Assembly: GCF_002101775.1 (NCBI RefSeq)
Contig: NZ_LQPI01000085.1
Location: 1-56,907, forward strand
Direction of reading: 5' to 3'
DNA from: Mycolicibacter nonchromogenicus
Lineage (GTDB): Bacteria; Actinomycetota; Actinomycetes; Mycobacteriales; Mycobacteriaceae
DNA: 56,907 nucleotides
The notes beneath the pieces were generated by a model. The model was not told the origin of the DNA. It was given only the letters and a program-made list of their open reading frames with translations, and searched no databases. Shown in pieces: positions 43,225 to 52,441 of this stretch. Both the position numbers and the translations under genes were made by a program. Each line of letters begins with the position of its first letter. The stretch's first letter is position 1.

Positions 43225-43557
43225 TCAGGCCCCGAACAGCCGTCGCCGCAGCGCCGCGGCGTTGCCGAAGATGCGGATGCCGAGCACCACGATGATCGCG
43301 GTCGACAGCTGCGTGCCGACCCCCAACTGGTCGCCGAGGTAGACCAGCAGTGCGGCCACCAACACGTTGAACACGAACGACACGACGAACACCTTCGCGT
43401 CGAAGATCCGCTCCAGATAGGCGCGCAGGCCACCGAACACCGCGTCCAGCGCGGCTACCACGGCGATCGGCAGATAGGGCTGAACCACCTCCGGCACGCT
43501 GGGGTGAAAGACCAGCCCCAAGACGATGCCGACGATCAGCGCGGCGATACCGATCAT
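43225..43557 (-). CDS. Small basic membrane protein (DUF1290/Sbp, Rv1824 type)
   Basis: 110 residues from ATG 43557. Three helices with MIGIAALIVGIVLGLVF, LPIAVVAALDAVFGGLRA and VLVAALLVYLGDQLG. Lies between two DUF881 genes, the usual arrangement. The upstream in-frame extension to 43623 looks non-coding. Confidence 0.85.
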   Translation of the reverse strand: MIGIAALIVGIVLGLVFHPSVPEVVQPYLPIAVVAALDAVFGGLRAYLERIFDAKVFVVSFVFNVLVAALLVYLGDQLGVGTQLSTAIIVVLGIRIFGNAAALRRRLFGA

Positions 43558-43630
43558 TGCGCCATCATTCCAGCCTCCCGGACCCCGCGGGTGCAGACGG
43601 CCACGACGCCCCCCGTAGCGCAAGCTTGCG

Positions 43631-44560
43631 TCACGATGCTCCTATCTGTTTGGCAAACCGGATATCTCGCACCGATCCGGCCGGCAGCGTGATGTCAGCG
43701 GAGTTATGGCCGTCGACGCGGACCACCACCCCGTAGGAGGCCTCCAACAGCCGCAGCCGGTACAGCCCGGGGCTGCGGTCGAAGACGTCCCGCAGTACGC
43801 CGGGACGTCCGATCGCCTGCACCGTGTAGGGACTGCTGATCGGCTTGTTGTCGACCAGGATGGCCCCACCGGCCTGCCGGATCGTGACGTTCGGGCCGAT
43901 ACGCACATCGCCGACGGCGATCGCCTCGGCCCCACTGGCCCACAGCGAGTTGACGACCAGCTGCAGGTCGCGGTCCAAGATGATCTGCTGGCTGCCCGAC
44001 ACCCGCTGTTTGGAGGCATCGGACAGATTTCGCCCGACCCCGGGGTCGGTCACGGTGACGATCACCCCGGGACCGGTCACACCGGTGCTGGCCGCCTCCA
44101 GGCTCAGCGCATCCAGGCCGGCCAGCACCCGCTGCCCCTGGGCATCGTCGGCCAGTCGGTGCCGGCGCAGGTCGTCGAGCCGATTGGCGGCGGTGTCGCG
44201 CTTGTCGGCCAGCCTGCCGGTGACGGCTTCGGCCGCTCGCACATTGGACGCCAGCACCTGCTGAGCGTCGTGTTCGCCGGGTGCCAGCGACCGCGCCTGG
44301 GCCACCCCGACGGCGAACACCGTGGCCACCAGCAGCGCCGCCGCCGTCTCCCAGGCCCACCCCGCGACCCGGGTGGTGGCTTTGGGCGGCGTGCTGCGGC
44401 GTGCCCGTCTGGCTGCCGCCGCGGCATAGCCGGGGTCGAGATGTTCGGACAACAGGGAACGCAGCAGCGAGGGCACCGCGAATCTCTGGGGCGCGCCGGC
44501 CTGGTGGGCGCTCGCCCCCTGCGAGTCGTATCCGCTCAGCGCGAAGAACGGTTCAGCCAC
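43631..44560 (-). CDS. DUF881 membrane-anchored protein (Rv1823 type)
   Basis: 309 residues from GTG. Cytosolic N-terminus, one helix (about 70-90), coiled region and DUF881 domain (GVIVTVTDPG, LVVNSLWASGAEAIAVGDVR). Start overlaps the pgsA2 end by 8 bp. Confidence 0.9.
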   Translation of the reverse strand: MAEPFFALSGYDSQGASAHQAGAPQRFAVPSLLRSLLSEHLDPGYAAAAARRARRSTPPKATTRVAGWAWETAAALLVATVFAVGVAQARSLAPGEHDAQQVLASNVRAAEAVTGRLADKRDTAANRLDDLRRHRLADDAQGQRVLAGLDALSLEAASTGVTGPGVIVTVTDPGVGRNLSDASKQRVSGSQQIILDRDLQLVVNSLWASGAEAIAVGDVRIGPNVTIRQAGGAILVDNKPISSPYTVQAIGRPGVLRDVFDRSPGLYRLRLLEASYGVVVRVDGHNSADITLPAGSVRDIRFAKQIGAS

Positions 44561-45155
44561 CGGCGACCTTCGGCATGGTGCGGATCACCAGCCTCACCTG
44601 GATCAGGTACAGCACGAACGCCCACAGGTACATGCCCAGGCCCCAGATCAAAAAGCCCCATCCGGCCGAGAGCACCACCCGGCTCCACAGCTGATCCCAC
44701 TGTCCGAGCAGGATCAGGGGAAACGCAGACATGAGCGCGAAGGTGCCCGCCTTGCCGATGTAGGTCACCGGCAGTGCGGTCAGGCCCCGGCTGCGCAGCG
44801 CCGGCAGGGTGGCCGCCAACAGCAGGTCCCGGGCCAGCAGTGTTGCGATGATCGCCCACGGCACCAGCCCGCGCACCCCGAAGGCGAGCGGAATGGCGAT
44901 CATGTAGAGCCGGTCGATGGCCGGATCGAGCAGGGCCCCCAGCGCCGAGGACTGATCCAGCAGCCGGGCCAGTTTGCCGTCGGCCCAGTCCGAGACGCCG
45001 CTGAGCATCAGGATCGCCACCGCCGGCCCGTCCGCCCGCGCGACCAGCAGCAGGTACAGGAAGGCGCCGATCAGCCCGAGGCGGGCCAGGCTGATGACGT
45101 TGGGCACCGTGAGCACCCGGTCGCGGACTTGCTCGGCGCCAGACGCGGCAGGCAT
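44553..45155 (-). CDS. pgsA2: CDP-alcohol phosphatidyltransferase
   Basis: 200 residues. The CDP-OH-P signature DWADGKLAR...GALLDPAID (DxxDGxxARxxxxxxxxGxxxDxxxD) is complete, with five to six membrane helices. It joins a CDP-diacylglycerol headgroup donor with an alcohol; precise lipid product in mycobacteria is uncertain. Nine bases after secA2. Confidence 0.92.
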   Translation of the reverse strand: MPAASGAEQVRDRVLTVPNVISLARLGLIGAFLYLLLVARADGPAVAILMLSGVSDWADGKLARLLDQSSALGALLDPAIDRLYMIAIPLAFGVRGLVPWAIIATLLARDLLLAATLPALRSRGLTALPVTYIGKAGTFALMSAFPLILLGQWDQLWSRVVLSAGWGFLIWGLGMYLWAFVLYLIQVRLVIRTMPKVAGG

Positions 45156-45164
45156 TGCGATCCC

Positions 45165-47516
45165 CTAGCGGAAGATGCCGGGCAGGCTCAGCGCGTCCAT
45201 GCTGTCGTCGCTCAGCGGGTTGTCCCGAACCATGTAGGTCCACGTCGAGGTGGGCCGGGCCAGCTTCGACAGGTCGATACCGGGCTCGGATTCGATCGAA
45301 TCCGAGGTCTCCAGCGTCTGTTGGGATGCCTCGATGGCGTCGGCGGCCAGGGAGGCGAACGCGTCCAGCGCCAACCGGTGGAACTCGTCGAGCGGATTCT
45401 GCCGGCCCAGGGCACGCAGGTGGATGCTCTCCCGGATGTCGGCCAGGTAGGCCAGGTGGTCGGCCCAGCCGCGGTCGAGGTGATAGAGCATGATCAGCCG
45501 GCAGATCTTCTCCAGCTTGGCTTCACCGTCCTCACCCAGCTGCTCCTTCAACTCCTTGTAGCGCTTCGGGGTGAGCTCGGCCAGCTCCTCGCGAGCCGCC
45601 GGAGTGGACAGCAGCGTGTTGCGCCGCTCCACGATGATGGCGCGCTGCTGGGCGATCAGCTGGTTGTACCGCCAGGTGTTGGCGTGGATGTCGAGCAGCT
45701 TGCCCTCTGCGATGCGCTGCGCGTGGTCGAGCAGACTGGAGGCCTTGGGGCTCAGGATCCGCCCGTCGTCGTCGGTCTCGGTCGGCAGCTTGCCGGGCTC
45801 CAGGTTGGTCGCGGCGACGTCGTCCTCCCAGCTGGAGAAGAACACCGACGATCCCGGGTCGCCCTGACGTCCGGCGCGGCCCCGCAACTGGTTGTCCAGG
45901 CGCTGCGTGTGCTGGCGACCGGTGCCGATCACATGCAGCCCGCCCAGCTCGACGATCGCGTCGTGGTCGGCCTCTTCGGAACCGCCCAGCCGGATGTCGG
46001 TGCCACGGCCGGCCATCTGGGTGGACACCGTGACCGCCCCGAGCTTGCCGGCCTCGGCGATCACCTCGGCCTCTTCGGCGTCGTTCTTGGCGTTGAGGAC
46101 CACCGCCGGGACACCGCGCTTGCGCAGCCGCTCGTATAGTTCCTCGGACTCGGCGACGTCGTGGGTGCCCACCAGCACCGGCTGTCCGGTGGCGTGCACC
46201 TCGACGATGTGGGCGACGATCGCGTCGTTTTTGGCCGCGGCGGTGATGTAGACCCGATCCGCCTCGTCTTCGCGGATGTTGGGCATGTTCGGCGGGATCG
46301 GCGAGACACCCAGCTGATAGAACTGGCGCAGCTGCTCACCGGCCGCCAACGCGGTACCGGTCATGCCGCACACGGTCGGGTACCGATTGACCAGGGCCTG
46401 CACCGTGATGGTGTCGAGCACCTCGCCGGTTTCGGTCGTCTCGATGCCCTCCTTGGCCTCGACCGCGGCCTGCAGGCCGTCCGGCCAGCGCTGCAGGGCT
46501 GCGATCCGCCCGCGCGAGGCGTTGATCAACTGCACCTTGCCGTCGCGGACGATGTAGTGCACGTCGCGCTGCAGCAGCACGTGAGCGTGCAGGGCGACGT
46601 TGACCTCGGTCAGGGTGGAGACCACGTGCTCCTCGGAGTACAGGTCGATGCCGCCGAGTGCCTTCTCGACCTTCTTCGCCCCCACTTCGGTGAGGTGGAT
46701 GTTGCGCCGGTCCTCGTCGGAGTCGTAGTCGACGCCGGGCTTGAGCCGTCCGACCAGCTTGACGATCTCCATCCGGGGCGTCTCCCGATGGGTGGTGCCG
46801 GCCAGGACCAGCGGCACCAGCGCCTCGTCGACCAGCACCGAGTCGGCCTCGTCGATCAGCGCCACGTCGGGGTTGGGCGAGACCAGATCCTCGACATCGG
46901 TGACCAGCTGGTCGCGCAGCACGTCGAACCCGATCTCGTTGATCGACGCGTAGGTGACGTCGCACTGGTAGGCCGCGCGGCGCTCGGCCGCGGTGGAGTC
47001 TTCGGTGATCCAACCGACGGTGACCCCGAGGGCCTCCAGCAGCGGACCCATCCATTCGGCGTCGCGTCGCGCGAGGTAGTCGTTGATGGTGACCACATGC
47101 ACGTGCCGTCCGCCGATGGCATATCCGGCGGCGGCGATCGCACCGGAGAGCGTCTTGCCTTCGCCGGTGGCCATCTCGACGACATCGCCGGCCAGCATCC
47201 GCAGTGCGCCCTGCAGCTGAACGTCGAACGGGCGTTGCCCGATGCTGCGCTCGGCCGCCTCGCGGGCGATCGCCAAGAACTGCGGGATGTCCGAGGCGTC
47301 GGCCAGCTCCTTGAGGTTGAGCAGTTGCGCAGCTTTGCGCAGCTGCTCGTCGTCGAGCCCCGCCGCCTTCTTGGCGTACTCGCCGGCCGCCGTGACCTCG
47401 GCCATCGACCGACTCTGGTTCTTCTCGGTACTGGCGCCCAGCAGTTTCCAGAATTTTCCGCTGAGCCGACCTGACTTGGTTCGCGTTCCGGAGACAGTTT
47501 TGGAGGTGTTAGCCAC
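45165..47516 (-). CDS. secA2: Accessory preprotein translocase ATPase SecA2
   Basis: 783 residues from GTG 47516, shorter than housekeeping SecA1. Walker A region EMATGEGKTLSGAI, DEAD-type VALIDEADSVLVDEA, motif VSTQMAGRGTDIRLGG and GRAGRQGDPGSSVFF. SecA2 drives export of a subset of proteins, including virulence factors. Contents and length match Rv1821. Confidence 0.96.
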   Translation of the reverse strand: MANTSKTVSGTRTKSGRLSGKFWKLLGASTEKNQSRSMAEVTAAGEYAKKAAGLDDEQLRKAAQLLNLKELADASDIPQFLAIAREAAERSIGQRPFDVQLQGALRMLAGDVVEMATGEGKTLSGAIAAAGYAIGGRHVHVVTINDYLARRDAEWMGPLLEALGVTVGWITEDSTAAERRAAYQCDVTYASINEIGFDVLRDQLVTDVEDLVSPNPDVALIDEADSVLVDEALVPLVLAGTTHRETPRMEIVKLVGRLKPGVDYDSDEDRRNIHLTEVGAKKVEKALGGIDLYSEEHVVSTLTEVNVALHAHVLLQRDVHYIVRDGKVQLINASRGRIAALQRWPDGLQAAVEAKEGIETTETGEVLDTITVQALVNRYPTVCGMTGTALAAGEQLRQFYQLGVSPIPPNMPNIREDEADRVYITAAAKNDAIVAHIVEVHATGQPVLVGTHDVAESEELYERLRKRGVPAVVLNAKNDAEEAEVIAEAGKLGAVTVSTQMAGRGTDIRLGGSEEADHDAIVELGGLHVIGTGRQHTQRLDNQLRGRAGRQGDPGSSVFFSSWEDDVAATNLEPGKLPTETDDDGRILSPKASSLLDHAQRIAEGKLLDIHANTWRYNQLIAQQRAIIVERRNTLLSTPAAREELAELTPKRYKELKEQLGEDGEAKLEKICRLIMLYHLDRGWADHLAYLADIRESIHLRALGRQNPLDEFHRLALDAFASLAADAIEASQQTLETSDSIESEPGIDLSKLARPTSTWTYMVRDNPLSDDSMDALSLPGIFR

Positions 47517-47701
47517 AGCACAACGGTACGCGGTCGCCAGCAGTAGCAAGCTGGGGGCACCGTCACCTCGGCGGGGTTGCCGGGCGATGCTTATCCGGCG
47601 CGACGCCGCACTGCTGCGGTAGGTTTCGCACGGGATTTCTCGATTCGGACAACCGGCCGCGACGCGCTTGCGGCGACACGGACGGCAAGGAGACATCGAC
47701 A

Positions 47702-49636
47702 GTGGACTCGAAGCTGTTCAGTCCATCCATTGATTGGGCGCACGCGCTGCCCGAATCTCTGGTGTGGATCGCGCTGGCCTGGACCATCAGCGCCGTCAGC
47801 GTGCTGGCCGTGGCGGCGGTGCTGCGGTTCAGCACGCGCTGGGGACGCCAGTTCTGGGAGATCAGCGGCGCCTACTTCACCGGGCGCGACAGCGTCCGGG
47901 TCTGGGTGATGCTGGCCGTGCTGCTGCTGTCGGTGATCACCGCGGTGCGGCTCAACGTGTTGTTCAGCTTCCAGGGCAACGACATGTACTCGTCGCTGCA
48001 GACCGCCTTCCAGGGTGCCGCCGGGGGCGACGAGGCCATCAAAGCCTCTGGCGTGCACGGCTTCTGGATGTCGATCGGCATCTTCAGCCTGATGGCCGTG
48101 CTGCACGTGGCGCGGGTGATGCTCGACATCTACCTGACCCAGCACTTCATGGTGAACTGGCGCATCTGGCTCACCGAGCGACTGACCGGCGACTGGCTGG
48201 GCGGGCGGGCCTACTACCGGGCGCACTTCGTCAAGACGCCGCTGGACCCCGCCGTCGGCGAAGCCGTCGAGGGAGCTATCGACAACCCCGACCAGCGTAT
48301 TCAGCAGGACATCGACATCTTCACCGCCGGCAACGGCGCCAACGTCAACGCACCGGCCAACGGCACCGGCAGCACCCTGTTGTTCGGCGCGGTGCAGTCC
48401 ATGGTCACGGTGGTGTCGTTCACCGCCATCCTGTGGAACCTCTCGGGCACGCTGACGGTGCTCGGGTTCGACATTCCGCGCGCGATGTTTTTGATCGTCC
48501 TGCTGTACGTGACGATCGCGACCGTCGTCGCGTTCTGGATCGGCCGGCCCCTGATCCGGCTGAACTTCCGCAATGAGCTCACCAACGCCGCCTTCCGGTA
48601 TGCGCTGGTGCGGGTGCGCGACGCCGCTGAGTCGGTGGCGTTCTACCGTGGCGAGCTGGCCGAGCGGGTCCAGCTGCGGACGCGGTTCCGCGCGATCATC
48701 GACAACTATCTGAAGTTCGTGAACCGGACCATCGGGTTCGCCGGCTGGAACCTGTCGGTGAGCCAGGCGATCGTGCCGCTGCCCTGGGTGATTCAGGCGC
48801 CGCGGCTGTTCTCCGGGCAGATCATGTTCGGCGGCGTGGCGCAGACGGCGACGGCGTTCGGCAACATCTCGGACTCCCTGTCGTTCTTCCGCAACGCCTA
48901 CGACAACTTCGCCGGTTACCGTGCCTCCATCATTCGTCTGCACGGCCTGGTGGAGGCCAACCGGGAGGCCCGCGATCTTCCCGAACTGCTCGTCAAGCCC
49001 AGCCCGGACGGCACGGTGGCCCTCGAGGGCGTCGAGGTGCGCACCCCTGATGGTGTCCCGCTGATCGAAGCGCTCGACCTGCACCTGGGCATCGGTGACG
49101 CGCTGATGATCGCCGGACCGTCGGGCAGCGGCAAGACCACCCTGCTGCGCAGCCTGGCCCAGTTGTGGCCGTACGCGTCGGGAACCCTGCGGCGTCCCGA
49201 CGCGGTCAACGCCACGATGTTCATCTCGCAGCTGCCCTACATCCCGCTGGGCGATCTGCGCACCGTGGTGTCCTACCCCCTGGCGTCCGGCGAGGTCACC
49301 GACGCCGAGATCAGCGAGGCGCTGGTCAAGGTGTCACTGCCCAACCTCGTCGACCGGCTCGATGAGGTCGAGGACTGGGCCAAGGTGCTCTCCCCCGGTG
49401 AGCAGCAGCGGGTGGCGTTCGCCCGGCTGCTGTTGACCCGGCCCAAGGCAGCGTTCCTCGACGAGTCGACGTCGGCGCTCGACGAGGGACTGGAGCTGTC
49501 CCTGTATCGGTTGCTGCGTTCCGAGCTGCCCGACACCATCGTGGTCAGCGTGAGCCACCGGCACACGGTTCGCCAGCACCACAAGCACGTGCTGGAGCTG
49601 CTCGGCCAGGGCCGCTGGGACCTCGCCGCGGTCTAG
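47702..49636 (+). CDS. Multi-solute ABC transporter with fused membrane and ATPase domains (Rv1819c/BacA type)
   Basis: 644 residues from GTG with AAGGAG upstream. SbmA/BacA-like membrane domain (about 1-400; NWRIWLTERLTGDWLGGRAY, DNPDQRIQQDID) then an ABC ATPase: Walker A GPSGSGKTT, signature LSPGEQQRVAFARLLL, Walker B AAFLDESTSALDEG. Rv1819c imports vitamin B12, bleomycin and antimicrobial peptides. Confidence 0.93.
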   Translation: MDSKLFSPSIDWAHALPESLVWIALAWTISAVSVLAVAAVLRFSTRWGRQFWEISGAYFTGRDSVRVWVMLAVLLLSVITAVRLNVLFSFQGNDMYSSLQTAFQGAAGGDEAIKASGVHGFWMSIGIFSLMAVLHVARVMLDIYLTQHFMVNWRIWLTERLTGDWLGGRAYYRAHFVKTPLDPAVGEAVEGAIDNPDQRIQQDIDIFTAGNGANVNAPANGTGSTLLFGAVQSMVTVVSFTAILWNLSGTLTVLGFDIPRAMFLIVLLYVTIATVVAFWIGRPLIRLNFRNELTNAAFRYALVRVRDAAESVAFYRGELAERVQLRTRFRAIIDNYLKFVNRTIGFAGWNLSVSQAIVPLPWVIQAPRLFSGQIMFGGVAQTATAFGNISDSLSFFRNAYDNFAGYRASIIRLHGLVEANREARDLPELLVKPSPDGTVALEGVEVRTPDGVPLIEALDLHLGIGDALMIAGPSGSGKTTLLRSLAQLWPYASGTLRRPDAVNATMFISQLPYIPLGDLRTVVSYPLASGEVTDAEISEALVKVSLPNLVDRLDEVEDWAKVLSPGEQQRVAFARLLLTRPKAAFLDESTSALDEGLELSLYRLLRSELPDTIVVSVSHRHTVRQHHKHVLELLGQGRWDLAAV

Positions 49637-49645
49637 CTTCTTTAC

Positions 49646-49707
49646 CGCGAGCAGACGCGAAAGCCCCCAAAATCTGCTCAGAAAGGGTGCTTTCGCGTCT
49701 GCTCGCG
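49646..49707. repeat. Perfect 19-bp inverted repeat with 24-nt loop between convergent genes
   Basis: Arms CGCGAGCAGACGCGAAAGC (49646-49664) and its exact complement (49689-49707) flank a 24-nt loop. It lies between the convergent transporter and flavoprotein genes, so it could terminate both transcripts. The GCAGACGC-type motif seems familiar from other mycobacterial intergenic spaces, suggesting a dispersed element. Confidence 0.75.
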
Positions 49708-49747
49708 CGGGGTTAGTCGCGCCGACGGGTGTCAGCGAGCCAGGGCG

Positions 49748-51199
49748 TCAGCGCGTTGCCGCGTGCGCCCCGGCGCGCCGGCCGAAGAACGACCCCTCGC
49801 CCAATTGGGTTCCGCTGGCGTAGCCCTTGCCGTCCTGGGCGATGTTGGCCGCACAGGCACCGGCGGCATACAGGCCCGGGATCGGCCGGCCATCGCTGCG
49901 CAACACCTCGCCGTCCACCGAGGTCGCCAGCCCGCCGATAGTGAAGCCGGCGTAGACGGCCTTACCCAGCGACAGGTCGAACGCGCCCCACGGTCCGGTG
50001 TCCTGCGGAGCCAAGAACGGCGGCTGCTTGTGAAAGTCCGGGTCCTGGCCCTGCGCCGCGTAGGTGTTGTAGCGGTCCAGGGTGGCCACCAGGTTTCCTT
50101 CCGGAATACCCAGTGCCGCCTCCATTTCCGGCACGGTCTCCCATCCGTCGATCAGCGGCACCAAGGGCACCTGCGGCTTGCGCATGTGCGCCTCGTCCAC
50201 GATCAGGAACGCCGCGCTGTCGGGCTGGTCCATGACGAACCCCGACGTACGCGAGTGATAGGAGTCCTCGGCGACGAAACGCTTGCCCTCTTTGTTGACG
50301 ATGATCCCGGTGAGCAGGATCGAGGGCGGATAGACCGGGGCGGTGATGAAGATCTGGTCCATGTGCTTGGTGGCGGCGCCCACCGACATCCCCATCCGGA
50401 TACCCAGGCCGTCGTCATAGGTGTTGCCCAGCACGAACGGCTTCTCCGCCAGCTTCGGCGTGTACTGGGCGACCATCTCCGGATTCATCACGAAGCCACC
50501 GGCGGCGATCACCACCGACTTCGCTTTGATGACACCGCTTTCGGTGAAGTGCTTCCACGTGACTCCCACGACGGCGCCGGAGGCATCGGTGACCAGACCG
50601 GTGGCGCCGGTCTCGTAGCGGATCGTCACGCCGAGGCTGTCGGCCCGCTTCAGCAGCAGGTCGATCGCCATCTTGGCGCCCTGGGTGTCACCGGGCACCG
50701 GAACCTTGTGCCCGCGCGGCGCCGGAACGGCCTCGTTGAGAAACGGCCACACCTTCTCGTTGCCGGTGAACATCAGCCCCTCGGTGTTGGGCTGGATCAC
50801 CGCCTTCTCCGGGTAGTAGCTGCGCTCGAACTTGATACCCAGGTCCTCGAGCCAGTTGAAGTGCTCGACGCTGCCGTCGCAATAGGCCCGGATCTTGTCG
50901 TGTTCGGGTTCACGCGACACCGCGACGAGGTACTTGTACATCTCGTCCGCGCTGTCGGTGTGGCCGGTGGCCTCCTGGACCGCGGTACCGCCGCCGAGGT
51001 AGAAGTGGCCGCCTGCCATGGCGGTGGTGCCGCCGGCCTCGGCCGCGCGCTCCAGCACCAGAACCCGGGCTCCGGCCGCTGCCGCGGTGACCGCCGCGCA
51101 GCCGCCGCCGATGCCGAAGCCGATCACCACGACGTCGACGTCGTCGGACCACTCCGAAACAGCTTCGGCACTGGTGGTGTCCGGGATCTGGGTGCTCAT
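49748..51199 (-). CDS. FAD-binding oxidoreductase of the ketosteroid-dehydrogenase/fumarate-reductase type (Rv1817 type)
   Basis: 483 residues. FAD motif DVVVIGFGIGGGCAAVTAAAAG, EAGGTTAMAGGHFYLGG, and C-terminal GLYAAGACAANIAQDG...YASGTQLGEGSFFGR. These are features of the flavoprotein family including 3-ketosteroid delta-1-dehydrogenase. The substrate is unknown. ATG overlaps the VOC stop (ATGA). Confidence 0.88.
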   Translation of the reverse strand: MSTQIPDTTSAEAVSEWSDDVDVVVIGFGIGGGCAAVTAAAAGARVLVLERAAEAGGTTAMAGGHFYLGGGTAVQEATGHTDSADEMYKYLVAVSREPEHDKIRAYCDGSVEHFNWLEDLGIKFERSYYPEKAVIQPNTEGLMFTGNEKVWPFLNEAVPAPRGHKVPVPGDTQGAKMAIDLLLKRADSLGVTIRYETGATGLVTDASGAVVGVTWKHFTESGVIKAKSVVIAAGGFVMNPEMVAQYTPKLAEKPFVLGNTYDDGLGIRMGMSVGAATKHMDQIFITAPVYPPSILLTGIIVNKEGKRFVAEDSYHSRTSGFVMDQPDSAAFLIVDEAHMRKPQVPLVPLIDGWETVPEMEAALGIPEGNLVATLDRYNTYAAQGQDPDFHKQPPFLAPQDTGPWGAFDLSLGKAVYAGFTIGGLATSVDGEVLRSDGRPIPGLYAAGACAANIAQDGKGYASGTQLGEGSFFGRRAGAHAATR

Positions 51200-51699
51200 T
51201 GCCGCTGCTCCTGTTTGATGTAGTCGAAGACCGCACGGATCTCGGCCGGGACGTAGGCGATCTCCAGGTAGGGGATGCCGGACTCTTCAGCCGAGACGTA
51301 CGCGAATTGCATGCCGCCGGGCATCACGCCCCGGGCAACCACGGCGGCGCCCTGCTCGGCGGCGTCGTTCAGCATAACGTCGAAGTTTTCGGGGTCCTCG
51401 GCCTCGATGCAGACATGGTGCAGGCCCGGGCCGTGGGCACGCAGGAAGTCATCGTAGAGGCTGTGCCCGCGCACCGGTGCGATCAGCTCCAGTTGCATCT
51501 CGCCGACGTAGCTCAGCGCGATGTCGGCGACGAAATCAGCCGGCTCGCCCAGATAGCTGCAGGTGTCCGGAGCGAAGTGCACCCCGGGCATACGGACCCA
51601 TCTGCGCACCCCGAGCAACGCGGTCAGCATCGATGCGCCTGCATCGAGATCGTCGGTGACCCAGGCGATCTGGACGGGTGGCCGTGGTGGCGGCGTCAC
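51196..51699 (-). CDS. VOC-superfamily (glyoxalase/bleomycin-resistance fold) protein
   Basis: 167 residues from GTG 51699, which overlaps the protease stop (GTGA). VOC metal-ligand positions are visible: HFAPDTCSYLG, LELIAP, GLHHVCIEAED and PYLEIAYVP. Could be a dioxygenase, epimerase or isomerase. In H37Rv a TetR gene is in this position. Confidence 0.85.
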   Translation of the reverse strand: MTPPPRPPVQIAWVTDDLDAGASMLTALLGVRRWVRMPGVHFAPDTCSYLGEPADFVADIALSYVGEMQLELIAPVRGHSLYDDFLRAHGPGLHHVCIEAEDPENFDVMLNDAAEQGAAVVARGVMPGGMQFAYVSAEESGIPYLEIAYVPAEIRAVFDYIKQEQRQ

Positions 51700-52418
51700 G
51701 GCAACGGGGCCGGAACGCCGACGTCTTCTTGGACCTGCTGCGAGATCGCCGACCACGACACCGCAGCCGGGAACTCGCCCCAGACACTGTTGAACAGCCC
51801 GACGATTCGGGCCGGGCCGCCGTCGCGGATCGCATACACCGGGCCGCCGGAGTCACCCTGCTGACTGCGAATGCTCTTCGTCATGGTGAACCAGCCGTTG
51901 TTGACACGTTCGATGGTGCCGCAGGTCTCTCCGGTGACGATGCCGTAGTGGCAGACCGCATCACCGGGCATCAGCCAGTCATCCGGGCCGGCCTGTAGCT
52001 GCAGACCGCCCGGCAGGACATCGTTGACCTCGACGTCATCGGCCAGCACGATCGATTCGTAGTCGGCGATCACCTGGTCGGTGTTGACGGTCGAACCATT
52101 GGGTGTGTTGTCGCGAAAGGTCGCCAGCCGGCCGATCACCGCCCCACCGCGATCGGTGACGGTTCCGCTCCCCCGGCAATGGCCGGCGGTGAACGCCACC
52201 CGCAACACCGGGTCGACGTAACCGAGGGTGCAGACGTGGGTGTCCTGGCGGATCTCCATACCCGGGTACACCAGCACACCGTCGGCTCGGGCCGGAAAGA
52301 CCGTCGGCCCGGCGACTGTCGCACCGATCCCCAGCAGCACTGCCAGCACCCGCGCAACGCGCCTGCGCAACCGTCGACTCCTATCGTTTCGGGGCCGGTT
52401 TCGCTCCGGCCGGGTCAA
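51696..52418 (-). CDS. Secreted S1 (chymotrypsin-like) serine protease, Rv1815 type
   Basis: 240 residues with an Arg-rich N-terminus and signal peptide to about residue 45 (ARVLAVLLGIGATVAGP...PARA). The triad is visible: His in AFTAGHC, Asp in ADYESIVL and Ser in QQGDSGGPV. Cysteine pairs fit an extracellular protease. The start is TTG without a good ribosome site and is uncertain. First gene of a three-gene coupled unit with the VOC and flavoprotein genes. Confidence 0.8.
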   Translation of the reverse strand: MTRPERNRPRNDRSRRLRRRVARVLAVLLGIGATVAGPTVFPARADGVLVYPGMEIRQDTHVCTLGYVDPVLRVAFTAGHCRGSGTVTDRGGAVIGRLATFRDNTPNGSTVNTDQVIADYESIVLADDVEVNDVLPGGLQLQAGPDDWLMPGDAVCHYGIVTGETCGTIERVNNGWFTMTKSIRSQQGDSGGPVYAIRDGGPARIVGLFNSVWGEFPAAVSWSAISQQVQEDVGVPAPLP

Positions 52419-52441
52419 GCCAGCGTTGCGCAGCGCGGCGA

